Source of the DNA: Pedobacter mendelii
GTDB lineage: Bacteria; Bacteroidota; Bacteroidia; Sphingobacteriales; Sphingobacteriaceae
Direction: 5' to 3'
Length of the DNA stretch: 64,000 nucleotides
Assembly (NCBI RefSeq): GCF_014635725.1
Contig: NZ_BMDJ01000002.1
Coordinates: forward strand, 434,001 to 498,000
The position numbers and the translations under genes were made by a program. Below, one piece after another: positions 43,557 through 52,053 of the stretch (within the stretch, counting starts at the first letter, position 1; each line of letters starts with the position of its first letter). A model generated the notes under the pieces. It was given only the letters and a program-made list of their open reading frames with translations, had not been told where the DNA came from and ran no database searches.

Positions 43557-45335
43557 ATGAGCGATTTTAATGATTTTAATAATGCCCAGGTAGCTAAATT
43601 ACCAAAGCATTTGAAGCAATTTATTGTTGCCCAAAATTACGAGAAATATACACCTGTAGATCAAGCAGTTTGGCGTTACGTTATGCGCCAAAATTATAGT
43701 TATCTTAAAAATGTTGCTTATTACCCATATATAAAGGGACTAAAAAGTGCAGGCTTAAGTATTGAATATATCCCTGATTTACAAACCATGAACGATAATT
43801 TGGGAGAAATTGGTTGGGGAGCAGTAACTGTTGATGGCTTTATTCCGCCTGCAGCATTTATGGAATACCAGGCTTATCGTGTTTTGGTTATCGCTGCAGA
43901 TATCCGTCAGATTAATCATATTGAATACACACCTGCTCCAGACATTATTCACGAAAGCGCAGGCCATGCGCCTATTATCGCTGATAAAGATTATAATAAT
44001 TATCTAAGCTATTTTGGTTCTATTGGTGCTAAAGCCATGTTTTCAGCTAAAGATTTTGAACTTTATGAAGCCATTAGAAAACTTTCGATTTTAAAGGAGG
44101 CAATCAATTCAGACGAAATGCAAATTGCAAAAGCTGAAAAAGAATTGCGATACATAAGCGAAAATATGGGTGAACCATCTGAAATGGCTTTACTAGGCCG
44201 TTTACATTGGTGGACTGTTGAGTACGGCTTAATCGGAACCCTAGAAAATCCAAAAATTTATGGTGCCGGTTTACTCTCTTCAATTGGTGAAAGTGCTTCT
44301 TGTATGCAAAAAGAAGTAGAAAAGCTTTGGTACAATATGTATACGGTAAATTATCCTTATGATATTACAAAAACCCAACCGCAACTTTTTGTAACGGAAA
44401 CTTTCCAAAACCTGATTGATGTTTTAGAGGAATTTGCAAATACAATGGCTTTCAGAAGAGGCGGTACAGAAAGCATCATGAAAGCAATTGATTGCAAAAA
44501 CGTTGCTACAGCTGTTTACAGTTCAGGCTTACAGGTTAGCGGTGTTTTTACAGATATTGGTATTAGCGCTGCTGACGATGTTACTTTTATAAAAACAATG
44601 GGTCCATCTGCTTTGGCAATTAACGGAAAGCAACTACCCGGACATGGAAAAGATTATCACAAAGATGGCTTTTCATCACCCGTGGGTAAATTAAAAAACA
44701 AAGCAAAAGCATTTGAAGATTATACGGTTACTGAACTTAAAGCATTAAATATTAGTTTAGGAGAACAAACTACGCTTCTTTTTGAAAGCGGGATTAAAGT
44801 TAAAGGCCGTGTAAAAGATATAATTATCGAAAATAATAAAATTCTGCTAATTGCTTTTACAGATTGTTCTGTAACAGAAAATAATGGAAATATTTTATTC
44901 AAACCAGAGTGGGGCATATATGATATGGCCATTGGCGAGAAAATCGTTTCTGTTTTTAATGGCGCTGCAGATAAGGATGCTTATGAAGAAATTACTTTAA
45001 TCAGTACTGCTAAAACACACAAAGTTATTTACGATGATAAAACGCTTCAATTGCATAATTTATATAAAACAGTTAGGGAAATAAGAGAAAGCAGGGAAGG
45101 ATTAGAACAACTAGAAAATATTTTTGAACAACTTAAATTAAATCATAGAAAAGATTGGCTTTGTGCTTTGGAGATTTTAGAATTGGTTTATCACAAAAAA
45201 ATCTATCATAAACTTGAAAAGGAATTACTTGTATATCTGGAAATTAAAGCAGGGAGAGAGCCAGATTATACGAAACTCATTAACGATGGCTTACATGTAA
45301 TTAAAAATCCGGTTAGTCAATTGGTAATAGAATAG
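43557..45335 (+). CDS. phhA: Aromatic amino acid (phenylalanine) hydroxylase, long form
   Basis: Pterin-dependent non-heme iron monooxygenase, probably phenylalanine to tyrosine. The iron site is intact: His132 and His137 in 'IIHESAGHAPII' and Glu222 in 'WWTVEYGLIG'. Classic bacterial PhhA has about 260-300 residues; this has 592. The catalytic core ends near residue 300, and the C-terminal part ('QVSGVFTDIGISAADDVTFIKTMGPSALAING') has no function I can name. As I recall, long forms are common in Bacteroidota. It fits with hmgA, hppD and a fumarylacetoacetase-like gene downstream. An SDR gene follows after 53 bases. Confidence 0.9.
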   Translation: MSDFNDFNNAQVAKLPKHLKQFIVAQNYEKYTPVDQAVWRYVMRQNYSYLKNVAYYPYIKGLKSAGLSIEYIPDLQTMNDNLGEIGWGAVTVDGFIPPAAFMEYQAYRVLVIAADIRQINHIEYTPAPDIIHESAGHAPIIADKDYNNYLSYFGSIGAKAMFSAKDFELYEAIRKLSILKEAINSDEMQIAKAEKELRYISENMGEPSEMALLGRLHWWTVEYGLIGTLENPKIYGAGLLSSIGESASCMQKEVEKLWYNMYTVNYPYDITKTQPQLFVTETFQNLIDVLEEFANTMAFRRGGTESIMKAIDCKNVATAVYSSGLQVSGVFTDIGISAADDVTFIKTMGPSALAINGKQLPGHGKDYHKDGFSSPVGKLKNKAKAFEDYTVTELKALNISLGEQTTLLFESGIKVKGRVKDIIIENNKILLIAFTDCSVTENNGNILFKPEWGIYDMAIGEKIVSVFNGAADKDAYEEITLISTAKTHKVIYDDKTLQLHNLYKTVREIRESREGLEQLENIFEQLKLNHRKDWLCALEILELVYHKKIYHKLEKELLVYLEIKAGREPDYTKLINDGLHVIKNPVSQLVIE

Positions 45336-45388
45336 TAAATTTGCCAAAAGATTCAGGCTATTAAGAATCTTTTTCAAAAAAATTACAA

Positions 45389-46090
45389 ATGAACATTATA
45401 ATCACTGGTGCCAGCAGCGGAATTGGATTTGAAACAGCTTTAGAACTAAGCTTACAAAAAGATAATAAAATTGTGGCCATTGCCCGTTCGGCAGATAAAT
45501 TACGAAAACTCTTAGAGATTGCTAAAGGCATTAATCCTGATTGCACCATATTGCCTGTAGAATTTGACATCGTAAATGATGATTATGCAGCATTAACTCC
45601 TTTTTTAAAGGAACGATTAGGAACTATAGATATACTGATTAACAATGCTGGTGCTTTAATAAATAAACCATTTTTAGAAACTACTGAAGAAGATTTGGGT
45701 GAAATGCTGCAAAGCAATGTTATTGCTCATTTCAGAATGATACAAAACACCTTACCCTTAATGCAAGCCGGAAGCCACATTGTAAATATTGGCAGTATGG
45801 GTGGTTTTCAGGGAAGCCTCAAATTTCCAGGTTTATCCGCATACTCGGCAAGCAAAGCTGCGCTACATACTTTAACAGAATGTTTGGCTTTCGAATTGGC
45901 AGAAACAGGAATTAAAGTTAATTGCCTCGCTTTAGGTTCAGCACAAACAGAAATGCTAGAAACTGCCTTTCCAGGCTATAAAAGTCCGGTTATGGCATTT
46001 GAAATGGGCAAATATGTAGCAGACTTTGCTAAGACAGGGCATAAATTCTTTAATGGAAAAATTTTACCTGTCGCAGTTAATACGCCATAA
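45389..46090 (+). CDS. SDR family oxidoreductase next to the aromatic hydroxylase
   Basis: 233-residue short-chain dehydrogenase: nucleotide motif TGASSGIG (residues 6-13), 'ILINNAGAL', Ser in 'VNIGSMGGF', and Tyr/Lys in 'SAYSASKAA'. The gene starts 53 bases after the hydroxylase stop, so the pair is probably one transcript. The hydroxylase consumes tetrahydropterin and needs a reductase to regenerate it; known dihydropteridine and sepiapterin reductases are also SDRs. A pterin-recycling role is therefore reasonable but is only inferred from position. Confidence 0.85.
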   Translation: MNIIITGASSGIGFETALELSLQKDNKIVAIARSADKLRKLLEIAKGINPDCTILPVEFDIVNDDYAALTPFLKERLGTIDILINNAGALINKPFLETTEEDLGEMLQSNVIAHFRMIQNTLPLMQAGSHIVNIGSMGGFQGSLKFPGLSAYSASKAALHTLTECLAFELAETGIKVNCLALGSAQTEMLETAFPGYKSPVMAFEMGKYVADFAKTGHKFFNGKILPVAVNTP

Positions 46091-46155
46091 TAATCTTTTT
46101 TACCTATAATACTTTCAATAATTATTTATCTAAAATTTAAACTTAAAAAATCAGT

Positions 46156-46530
46156 ATGGAAACTAATCAATCTTTTCAACAAGCACCATTTGCTTCAGAA
46201 GATGGCAAAACGGCCAGCATTGTCAGCTATATCACAATTATTGGCTGGCTAATCGCTTACTTCGCATTATATAAAGACAAAAAAACATCATTAGGAAGCT
46301 TTCATTTAAGGCAATCCCTTTTAATAAATCTGATTTATATTGGCTTAAACATCGTTCAAAGAATTGTACTAATAAGTACTGCCTCAGCAACACTATATTA
46401 TTTATTTTCTATTTTATATGTAGTCTTATTTATACTTTGGTTAATTGGTTTAATTGGAGCGATTCAAGCACAGAAAAAACCGATTCCTTTTATTGGAGAA
46501 AAAGCACAAACAATGTTCCCAAACATTTAA
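46156..46530 (+). CDS. DUF4870-like small membrane protein
   Basis: 124 residues with a short polar N-terminus ('METNQSFQQAPFASEDGKTASIVSY') and three to four membrane helices. It carries the pattern 'FHLRQSLLINLIYIGLN', similar to DUF4870/Tic20-like small membrane proteins in which FHxRQA precedes a helix. Function unknown. A good terminator follows, and it lies 65 bases after the SDR gene. Confidence 0.72.
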   Translation: METNQSFQQAPFASEDGKTASIVSYITIIGWLIAYFALYKDKKTSLGSFHLRQSLLINLIYIGLNIVQRIVLISTASATLYYLFSILYVVLFILWLIGLIGAIQAQKKPIPFIGEKAQTMFPNI

Positions 46531-46551
46531 TAAATAATTTTAAATATTTTA

Positions 46552-46580
46552 GAGCCTTGACCTGAGTCAGGGCTTCTTTA
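46552..46580 (+). terminator. Terminator after the DUF4870-like gene
   Basis: GCCTTGAC-ctga-GTCAGGGC stem (one G-T pair) followed by TTCTTTATTT. Confidence 0.7.
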
Positions 46581-46625
46581 TTTCAGCTTATTTTCAACAA
46601 TTTAATTTGATTTAAAAAAAAATTA

Positions 46626-46633
46626 TATCTTTG
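46626..46633 (+). promoter_or_regulatory. Promoter -7 element (TATCTTTG) with upstream TTTG
   Basis: Exact TAnnTTTG match 10 bases before the ATG at 46644. A TTTG lies at 46606-46609, 16 bases upstream, slightly close for a -33 box but in the right region. Confidence 0.5.
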
Positions 46634-46643
46634 GCTTCTACAT

Positions 46644-47192
46644 ATGAAGAAAATATTAGTCATAATTTCGTTTTTCATTTTGTCTGCAACCGCAGGAAAA
46701 GCCCAAACAACATTACCAATCCAATACCAGGATTTAGTTAAAAAACTGGTTGCTAATTTACCTAAAACATCGTTAGAACCCACTAAATTAACGGGTTCTA
46801 CAAATTCTTCAAGCCTTATCGATTTTGCAAAAAGTATGTTAGGTATTCCCTATCGATACGCAACAAGTAATCCTAAAGTTGGCTTCGATTGTTCTGGATT
46901 TGTGAGTTATGTATTTAGTAACTTTGGCTTTAAAGTTCCACGTTCTTCAAGAGAGTTTAGTGGAACAGGAAAAGAAACAAGTATTGAAAATGCAAAAGTT
47001 GGCGATGTTTTAATATTTACCGGGAGTAATTCAAAAGTTAGAAGAATAGGCCACGTTGGTATTGTTTATTCAATCGATGAATCAGGAATAAAGTTTATCC
47101 ACGCATCATCGGGTAAAGCACATAGCGTAACCATTACAGAATTTAATGGGCACTATAAAAACCGTTTTATGAAAATTGTAAGCATTTTATAA
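46644..47192 (+). CDS. NlpC/P60 (C40) family peptidase, small
   Basis: 182 residues: signal peptide ('ILVIISFFILSATAGKAQ'), a short linker and one NlpC/P60 domain. Catalytic Cys in 'FDCSGFVSYVF', His in 'RRIGHVGIVY' and a third polar residue in 'FIHASSGKA'. It probably cleaves the gamma-D-glutamyl-diaminopimelate bond of cell-wall peptides, like the enzyme at 39150 but without SH3 domains. It is monocistronic by its own promoter and converges with the YdeI-like gene three bases beyond its stop. Confidence 0.9.
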   Translation: MKKILVIISFFILSATAGKAQTTLPIQYQDLVKKLVANLPKTSLEPTKLTGSTNSSSLIDFAKSMLGIPYRYATSNPKVGFDCSGFVSYVFSNFGFKVPRSSREFSGTGKETSIENAKVGDVLIFTGSNSKVRRIGHVGIVYSIDESGIKFIHASSGKAHSVTITEFNGHYKNRFMKIVSIL

Positions 47193-47194
47193 AT

Positions 47195-47797
47195 TTACTT
47201 TTTATATTTCCACATTCTTGTTTTACCCTCTGCAATCCATTCAACAGCTGTTTCCAATCTTTTTAATTTTGTTGATTCCGTTTTGGCATCTTCTAGCCAC
47301 AACACATATTCCTTTTTATTAGAATTACTAAAATTCTGGAAAATAGCTAACGCCGAAGGATCTTGTTGCAAAGCATCAATAAAATATTCCGGAATTTCTA
47401 AAGTTTTTTGGGTCGATTTCTTTTTAGCGGGCAAGCTTATGCCATCTTCATTTAATTGAATCGCTTGCTGAACATAAGCTATTAAAACATCATCTTCAGG
47501 TAAATCATTGAAAGATCTAATTTGTCCCAACCAACCCATCGCCTCTTTTCTTTCTTTAAAAATATTGTATTCATCAGTCATTAAAGATGCTTTCCAAAAA
47601 CCAAAAGCGCAGTGATTTTTAAAAGCAGCAAAATGGCAAACTGTTCCTTTAAAATCAAAGAATGGCATACTCCACTTAATTTTCTCTTCAATACGGGCAT
47701 CAGCCCGATGAACTAAGTTTCTCAAATGTTCTAAAATCGGAATCGCAAACTCGGGAGAATCAGCGATATATTGATCGACACCTACAATTGTATGCAT
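47195..47797 (-). CDS. DUF1801 / YdeI-OmpD-associated family protein
   Basis: 200 residues with two parts. An N-terminal DUF1801-like fold ('EKIKWSMPFFDFKGTVCHFAAFKNHCAFGFWKA') and a C-terminal YdeI-type segment ('LEIPEYFIDALQQDPSALAIFQNFSNSNKKEYVLWLEDAKTE') that usually carries the end 'RLETAVEWIAEGKTRMWKY'. In E. coli relatives are linked to stress and antimicrobial peptide resistance, but the biochemical activity is unknown. It follows the flavin reductase gene on the minus strand by 23 bases. Confidence 0.85.
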   Translation of the reverse strand: MHTIVGVDQYIADSPEFAIPILEHLRNLVHRADARIEEKIKWSMPFFDFKGTVCHFAAFKNHCAFGFWKASLMTDEYNIFKERKEAMGWLGQIRSFNDLPEDDVLIAYVQQAIQLNEDGISLPAKKKSTQKTLEIPEYFIDALQQDPSALAIFQNFSNSNKKEYVLWLEDAKTESTKLKRLETAVEWIAEGKTRMWKYKK

Positions 47798-47820
47798 AAT
47801 AAATTTTTAGCTTATTAAAA

Positions 47821-48708
47821 TTAAAGCAAAACTATCTTTAAAGCAAGTTCTACATTTCCTTCTTCCAGAAAGCGATGCGCCAATTCATGAAGTTCTCTTT
47901 CTCTATTAGCCGCATCACCTATAGTTGCATCAAAAACCTCTTTAACTTCGGGCAACTGAATTGTTAAATCAATTTCTTCATCTTTTGGTAGGCTTTCTAT
48001 GTTACCTAACATACCTAAATCATTACCGGTTAATACTTTCGAAAAACGGACAGAATGTGGTAAACGGTCTACACCGATACCCAATTTAGCAAGGGGTTTT
48101 GCCACTTTAAACAGGTTGTTATTGGTAATTCTACAATACCAATCGCCACCTAAACGGGCAACCACGTCAATTTTCTCCTGATCAATTTTACCATTTTCAT
48201 CTAAAATATTCTCGTTAATATGAATCAGTTTTATTTCGGCCAGAATAAGATTTCCTGCACCATGATTATCGCCCAATGAGATTACCTGGTTAATTACACA
48301 CTCAAACTGTACAGGGGCTTCTGCAACTCTTGGCGGCTGAACCAAATCCGATTTTAGCATAGTAAAGCCTGCTTTCTCAAATTCATTTATCCCTTTTGCA
48401 TACTCCGTACTGGCCAAACTCATCTGTTGTACCATATCGTAATTAACAATATTAATTACACATTCTTTAACCTGAAGTACATTTTCTAAAGTATGTTTCG
48501 TTGTATTATCGCGCACTCTTCTTGATGGTGAAAACACACAAATTGGAGGCTTGGTACTAAACATATTAAAAAAACTGAATGGACTTAAATTAATATTTCC
48601 TTCTGCGTCTATTGTTGATGCAAAGCAAATTGGTCTGGGTGCAATAGCATATTGCAAATAATCTTGCAGTTGAACAGCAGATAAATCGGATGTTTTTAAG
48701 GTTAACAA
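47821..48708 (-). CDS. Flavin reductase family protein
   Basis: 295 residues with an FMN-binding split-barrel domain in the first 200 residues ('ASTIDAEGNINLSPFSFFNMFSTKPPICVFSPS', 'HTLENVLQVKECVINIV'). An extra C-terminal helical part (about 200-295) follows. Such proteins reduce flavins or bind FMN as part of oxygenase systems. Its place between the NlpC gene and the fumarylacetoacetase-like gene, inside the tyrosine-degradation region, suggests a connection. I recall similar placement in other Bacteroidota, but no substrate can be assigned. Confidence 0.85.
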   Translation of the reverse strand: MLTLKTSDLSAVQLQDYLQYAIAPRPICFASTIDAEGNINLSPFSFFNMFSTKPPICVFSPSRRVRDNTTKHTLENVLQVKECVINIVNYDMVQQMSLASTEYAKGINEFEKAGFTMLKSDLVQPPRVAEAPVQFECVINQVISLGDNHGAGNLILAEIKLIHINENILDENGKIDQEKIDVVARLGGDWYCRITNNNLFKVAKPLAKLGIGVDRLPHSVRFSKVLTGNDLGMLGNIESLPKDEEIDLTIQLPEVKEVFDATIGDAANRERELHELAHRFLEEGNVELALKIVLL

Positions 48709-48739
48709 GTGTTAATGGTTTTAAAGTTTTAATAATTCG

Positions 48740-49134
48740 TTATTTATTTAAGGTTTTTCTTTTTTTTTCAAAGTCTCTCAAATAATCTATAAATCGTTTG
48801 GTTTTGGCTGAAAATTCAGCACATTTTTCATAAAAGAAATTTAAAGTCGTTTCTTGAAATTTTTTTTGGTCTCTTCTAAAATGATTAGTTTATTTCTAAA
48901 TTCACCCGACGATCCTTTAGCATAGGTTAAAAACCTTACAAAATCAGGATTATTATTATATTCAAAACCTTCAGCAACGTTGTCAGAAATCGACATAGCT
49001 GCTCTTCCAAATTGATCTTTCAAGCCAAAATCTGATTTGATAGGATCCAAATCAGAAATTCGATAAGCCTCAACTCTAACTTGCTTCGCCAATTGCCAAA
49101 TCTCTAAATCCTCAAACTTTTGGATTTTCGCCAT
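48740..49134 (-). pseudogene. Four-helix bundle (23S rRNA intervening-sequence type) protein with a frameshift
   Basis: The first ~85 codons ('KFEDLEIWQLAKQVRVEAYR', 'DQFGRAAMSISDNVAEGFEYN', 'FLTYAKGSSGEFRNKLIIL') are a typical IVS-type four-helix bundle. The frame then breaks into 'EETKKNFKKRL' and a stop at 48841. In the +1 frame the expected last helix is still readable, 'NFFYEKCAEFSAKTKRFIDYLRDFE', ending with TAA at 48740-48742. Adding back one A near 48874 (GAA AGA GAC in place of GAAGAGAC) would restore a full-length protein of about 130 residues. Single-base sequencing error is possible. Confidence 0.75.
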
Positions 49135-49233
49135 CGCAGAAATCCATATTTAAAAAATAATCACTATTAATTATTCAAGTCAACTATTAATTTTACGGGT
49201 AATTTCAACATTACAACAACATTAACATTTTAA

Positions 49234-50238
49234 CTAATTTTCACCTTTTTTCAAGCCTAAAATCGAAAAATCAGTATCGGCTTTTTTAATTGTATTTGTT
49301 AATGCGCCCAAACCTGTAATTTCCATCTCAACTACATCACCAGGTTGCAGCCATTGGGTTTTATAATTCGGATCGTTTAATAAACCTGTACCGTTTAATT
49401 CTAAAAAACATCCAGTACCAACAGTTCCTGAGCCGATTACATCACCTGGCAAAATATCGACACCGTAAGCACAGCGTTCAATAATTTCAGCAAATGTCCA
49501 GTCCATATCTGCGGCATTACCTTTAGATACCTCAATTCCATTTACTCGACAAGTCATTTTTAAATTATAAGCATTGCCGGTATGACCAGTTTTTGCTGCA
49601 ACTTTATATTGCTCTAATTCATCAGCGGTTACCAACCAGGGACCAATAACTGTAGAAAAATCTTTTCCTTTTGCAGGGCCGAGATTTAACAACATTTCTT
49701 CCATTTGTAAAGTTCTGGCACTCATATCATTCATCACCATATAGCCAGCAATATATTCATCAGCTTCTACAGCTTTAACATTTCTTCCTTTTTTACCGAT
49801 TACGATAGCAAGTTCTAACTCAAAATCGAGCTTTTCGAAATGATCTGGCATACATTCAATGTCACCAGTTCCCTGGATCGCATTATGGTTGGTAAAATAA
49901 AAAATCGGGTATTCGTCAAATTGAGGAATCATGTCAACTTTCCGGTTGCGGCGAGCAGCGGCAACGTGTTGCCTGAAAGCATAACCATCTCTACAACTTG
50001 TTGGATGCGGAACAGGTGCTAAAATTTCATAAAATATTTCTTCTTTCGCTTCAAAACTTCCATTTTTTATTTGCCCATCTATTTTTTTTGCTCTTTCCAT
50101 TAACACTTCACCACCTTGCAAAAATTCATTCATATTATCAGGAAGCAATTTATCACAACTATTTAAGTTATGAATGTGGCCATTTATATAAACGCCAAGA
50201 TGCTCTCTTTCTTCGGTTCTATAGGATACTAATTTCAT
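49234..50238 (-). CDS. Fumarylacetoacetate hydrolase family protein
   Basis: 334-residue FAH-fold hydrolase. The N-terminal domain contains 'SCRDGYAFRQHVAAARRNR'. The metal site is in 'CMPDHFEKLDFELELAIVIGKKG' (Glu residues), and 'MNDMSARTLQMEEMLLNLGPAKGKDF' and 'LPGDVIGSGTVGTGCFLELNG' follow. In the tyrosine pathway FAH splits fumarylacetoacetate into fumarate and acetoacetate. Because hmgA and hppD are divergently transcribed just beyond it, that role is likely. Other FAH-family reactions (for example acylpyruvases) cannot be excluded from sequence alone. Gene symbol left empty for that reason. Confidence 0.88.
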   Translation of the reverse strand: MKLVSYRTEEREHLGVYINGHIHNLNSCDKLLPDNMNEFLQGGEVLMERAKKIDGQIKNGSFEAKEEIFYEILAPVPHPTSCRDGYAFRQHVAAARRNRKVDMIPQFDEYPIFYFTNHNAIQGTGDIECMPDHFEKLDFELELAIVIGKKGRNVKAVEADEYIAGYMVMNDMSARTLQMEEMLLNLGPAKGKDFSTVIGPWLVTADELEQYKVAAKTGHTGNAYNLKMTCRVNGIEVSKGNAADMDWTFAEIIERCAYGVDILPGDVIGSGTVGTGCFLELNGTGLLNDPNYKTQWLQPGDVVEMEITGLGALTNTIKKADTDFSILGLKKGEN

Positions 50239-50397
50239 CTTTTTTAAATTTTATTTTTAGCAGTAAGACGGAGCCTTTAATAATTAAATAAAATTTTTTA
50301 ATTATATCGGGTTCATATAATTTGGTTAAAATATCGTGGTAAAGCTAATGATTAGCTAAAGAATTAAAACTATAAATTAATTTTTATTGAAAATCTA

Positions 50398-50558
50398 AGA
50401 GGCTGTTTAAAATTTATCTAATAATTTGTTTATGCTTTTTTTCGGCTGCAACATTGATAAATATTTCGAGATAGTCTGGCTATCTCTGCAACATTTGCCT
50501 TGTTTCGCTCAAAAAATAAACGATAAACATTTTCACAATATAAATTCAAACAGGCTCT
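50398..50558. mobile_element. MITE-like element, copy 1 (161 bp)
   Basis: Starts AGAGGCTGTTTAAAATTTAT and ends ATAAATTCAAACAGGCTCT, i.e. near-perfect terminal inverted repeats. The inside has a GAGATAG-tctgg-CTATCTC hairpin. It is almost identical and in the same orientation to the copy at 53201-53362. There is no transposase frame. Target duplications are not clear. Confidence 0.75.
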
Positions 50559-50607
50559 AAAAATTTTATCTTCAAAATAAAATCCTTACATTAGCAACAT
50601 CAAATCC

Positions 50608-50709
50608 ATGATTTTAAAAGCATTACATATCAACCTTGTAAACGATGCAATTGCTGCACGCCGTTATAAAATGCTGTCGAAATTGATCATGGCTCAATAT
50701 TCTCTGTAA
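50608..50709 (+). CDS. Possible 33-residue small protein
   Basis: ATG at 50608 to TAA at 50709 gives 33 residues (starting MILKALHINLVNDAIAARRY and continuing with K/L-rich helix). It lies alone between the MITE copy and hmgA, with no recognisable family. The amphipathic helical look and clean codons make it worth recording, but it may be chance. Confidence 0.25.
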   Translation: MILKALHINLVNDAIAARRYKMLSKLIMAQYSL

Positions 50710-50802
50710 AATCTCTCTAAATTCTATTTAATTGAAACGCATTTACGTTTTAATTGTTTATTTCTTAATGATTTTTTCTCTCTAACCATAACATAACTAA
50801 TT

Positions 50803-51969
50803 ATGCCTGTATATCATAAATTGGGGCAAATTCCTGCAAAGCGACATACGGTTTTTCGTAAACCTGATGGAAAACTATATGCAGAAGAATTGGTATCAAC
50901 CGAAGGTTTTTCGAGCCTTTACTCACTTGTTTATCACTGCCATCCACCAACAATTGTTAAACATTTAGGTGAACCTTACAGTGTTGAGCCAAAAATTGCA
51001 CGAGAGAAACACCTCAAACATACTAGTTTAATTGGCTTCAAAATTAAACCTGAAGATGATTATTTGGCAAGTCGAAAACCTGTTTTAGTAAATAGCGATT
51101 TACACATCGTTTTAGCTGCTCCACGAAAATCGATGACCGATTATTTCTATAAAAACAGCCAGGCTGATGAAATGATTTTTGTGCATGAAGGCTCAGGAAA
51201 ATTAAAAACCGGTTTCGGCGAAATTAAATTTGCTTATGGTGATTACCTCATCATCCCAAGAGGTACAATTTACCAAATGGAATTCGATAATGAACAAAAC
51301 CGATTGTTTATTGTAGAAAGTTTTAGTCCGCTAAGACCGCCGAAAAGATATCTAAATCAATATGGGCAACTGATGGAACACTCGCCCTATTGCGAACGCG
51401 ACTTGAGGTTACCTGAAAACCTGCAAACACATGATGAATACGGCGATTTTAAAGTATTGATAAAGAAACAGGGCCTAATCTATCCCTACACTTATGGAAC
51501 ACATCCTTTTGATTATGTAGGCTGGGACGGTTATCATTATCCTTATGCCTTTTCCATACACGATTTTGAACCAATAACAGGCAGGTTACATCAGCCACCT
51601 CCAGTACATCAAACTTTCGAAGGGCATAATTTTGTTGTCTGCTCTTTTGTACCACGTAAATATGATTACCATCCTGATTCTATTCCGGCTCCATATAACC
51701 ACAGTAATGTTGATAGTGATGAAGTTTTGTATTATGTTGATGGTGATTTTATGAGTCGTAAAAGCGTAGTAAAAGGTCAAATTACATTACACCCTGGAGG
51801 CATCCCTCATGGACCACATCCCGGAACAGTAGAAAAATCAATTGGTAAAGAAAAAACGGATGAATTAGCTGTAATGATTGATCCTTTTAAGCCGTTAATG
51901 CTTACGCAGGAAGCATTAGATATTGAGGATGAAAATTATCACAAAAGCTGGCAGGTCAATATTGAATAA
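50803..51969 (+). CDS. hmgA: Homogentisate 1,2-dioxygenase
   Basis: 388-residue cupin-type iron dioxygenase that opens the ring of homogentisate to maleylacetoacetate. The typical 'HPGGIPHGPHPGTVE' iron-binding segment (near residue 330) is present, along with 'EMIFVHEGSGKLKTGFGEIKFAYGDYLIIPRGT' and 'YPYTYGTHPFDYVGWDGYHYPYAFS'. Bacterial and eukaryotic HGDs are often 430-445 residues; this shorter form is complete at both ends. It is 84 bases upstream of hppD, the previous step of the pathway, and the two look like one unit flanked by MITE-like repeats. Confidence 0.95.
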   Translation: MPVYHKLGQIPAKRHTVFRKPDGKLYAEELVSTEGFSSLYSLVYHCHPPTIVKHLGEPYSVEPKIAREKHLKHTSLIGFKIKPEDDYLASRKPVLVNSDLHIVLAAPRKSMTDYFYKNSQADEMIFVHEGSGKLKTGFGEIKFAYGDYLIIPRGTIYQMEFDNEQNRLFIVESFSPLRPPKRYLNQYGQLMEHSPYCERDLRLPENLQTHDEYGDFKVLIKKQGLIYPYTYGTHPFDYVGWDGYHYPYAFSIHDFEPITGRLHQPPPVHQTFEGHNFVVCSFVPRKYDYHPDSIPAPYNHSNVDSDEVLYYVDGDFMSRKSVVKGQITLHPGGIPHGPHPGTVEKSIGKEKTDELAVMIDPFKPLMLTQEALDIEDENYHKSWQVNIE

Positions 51970-52053
51970 AATTATTCGGGAGATCGGAGTTCGATCACAA
52001 TGCACAAAAATTACAGATAACATCTTGATAATAAAAATTTTACACTAAAGAAA

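Larger units (their letters stand above)
50239..50802. other. Divergent intergenic region with MITE copy 1
   Basis: 564 bases between the divergent FAH-family gene and hmgA. It contains the MITE-like repeat (50398-50558) and a short 33-codon frame at 50608-50709. No clear TAnnTTTG promoter was found next to the hmgA ATG. Confidence 0.65.
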
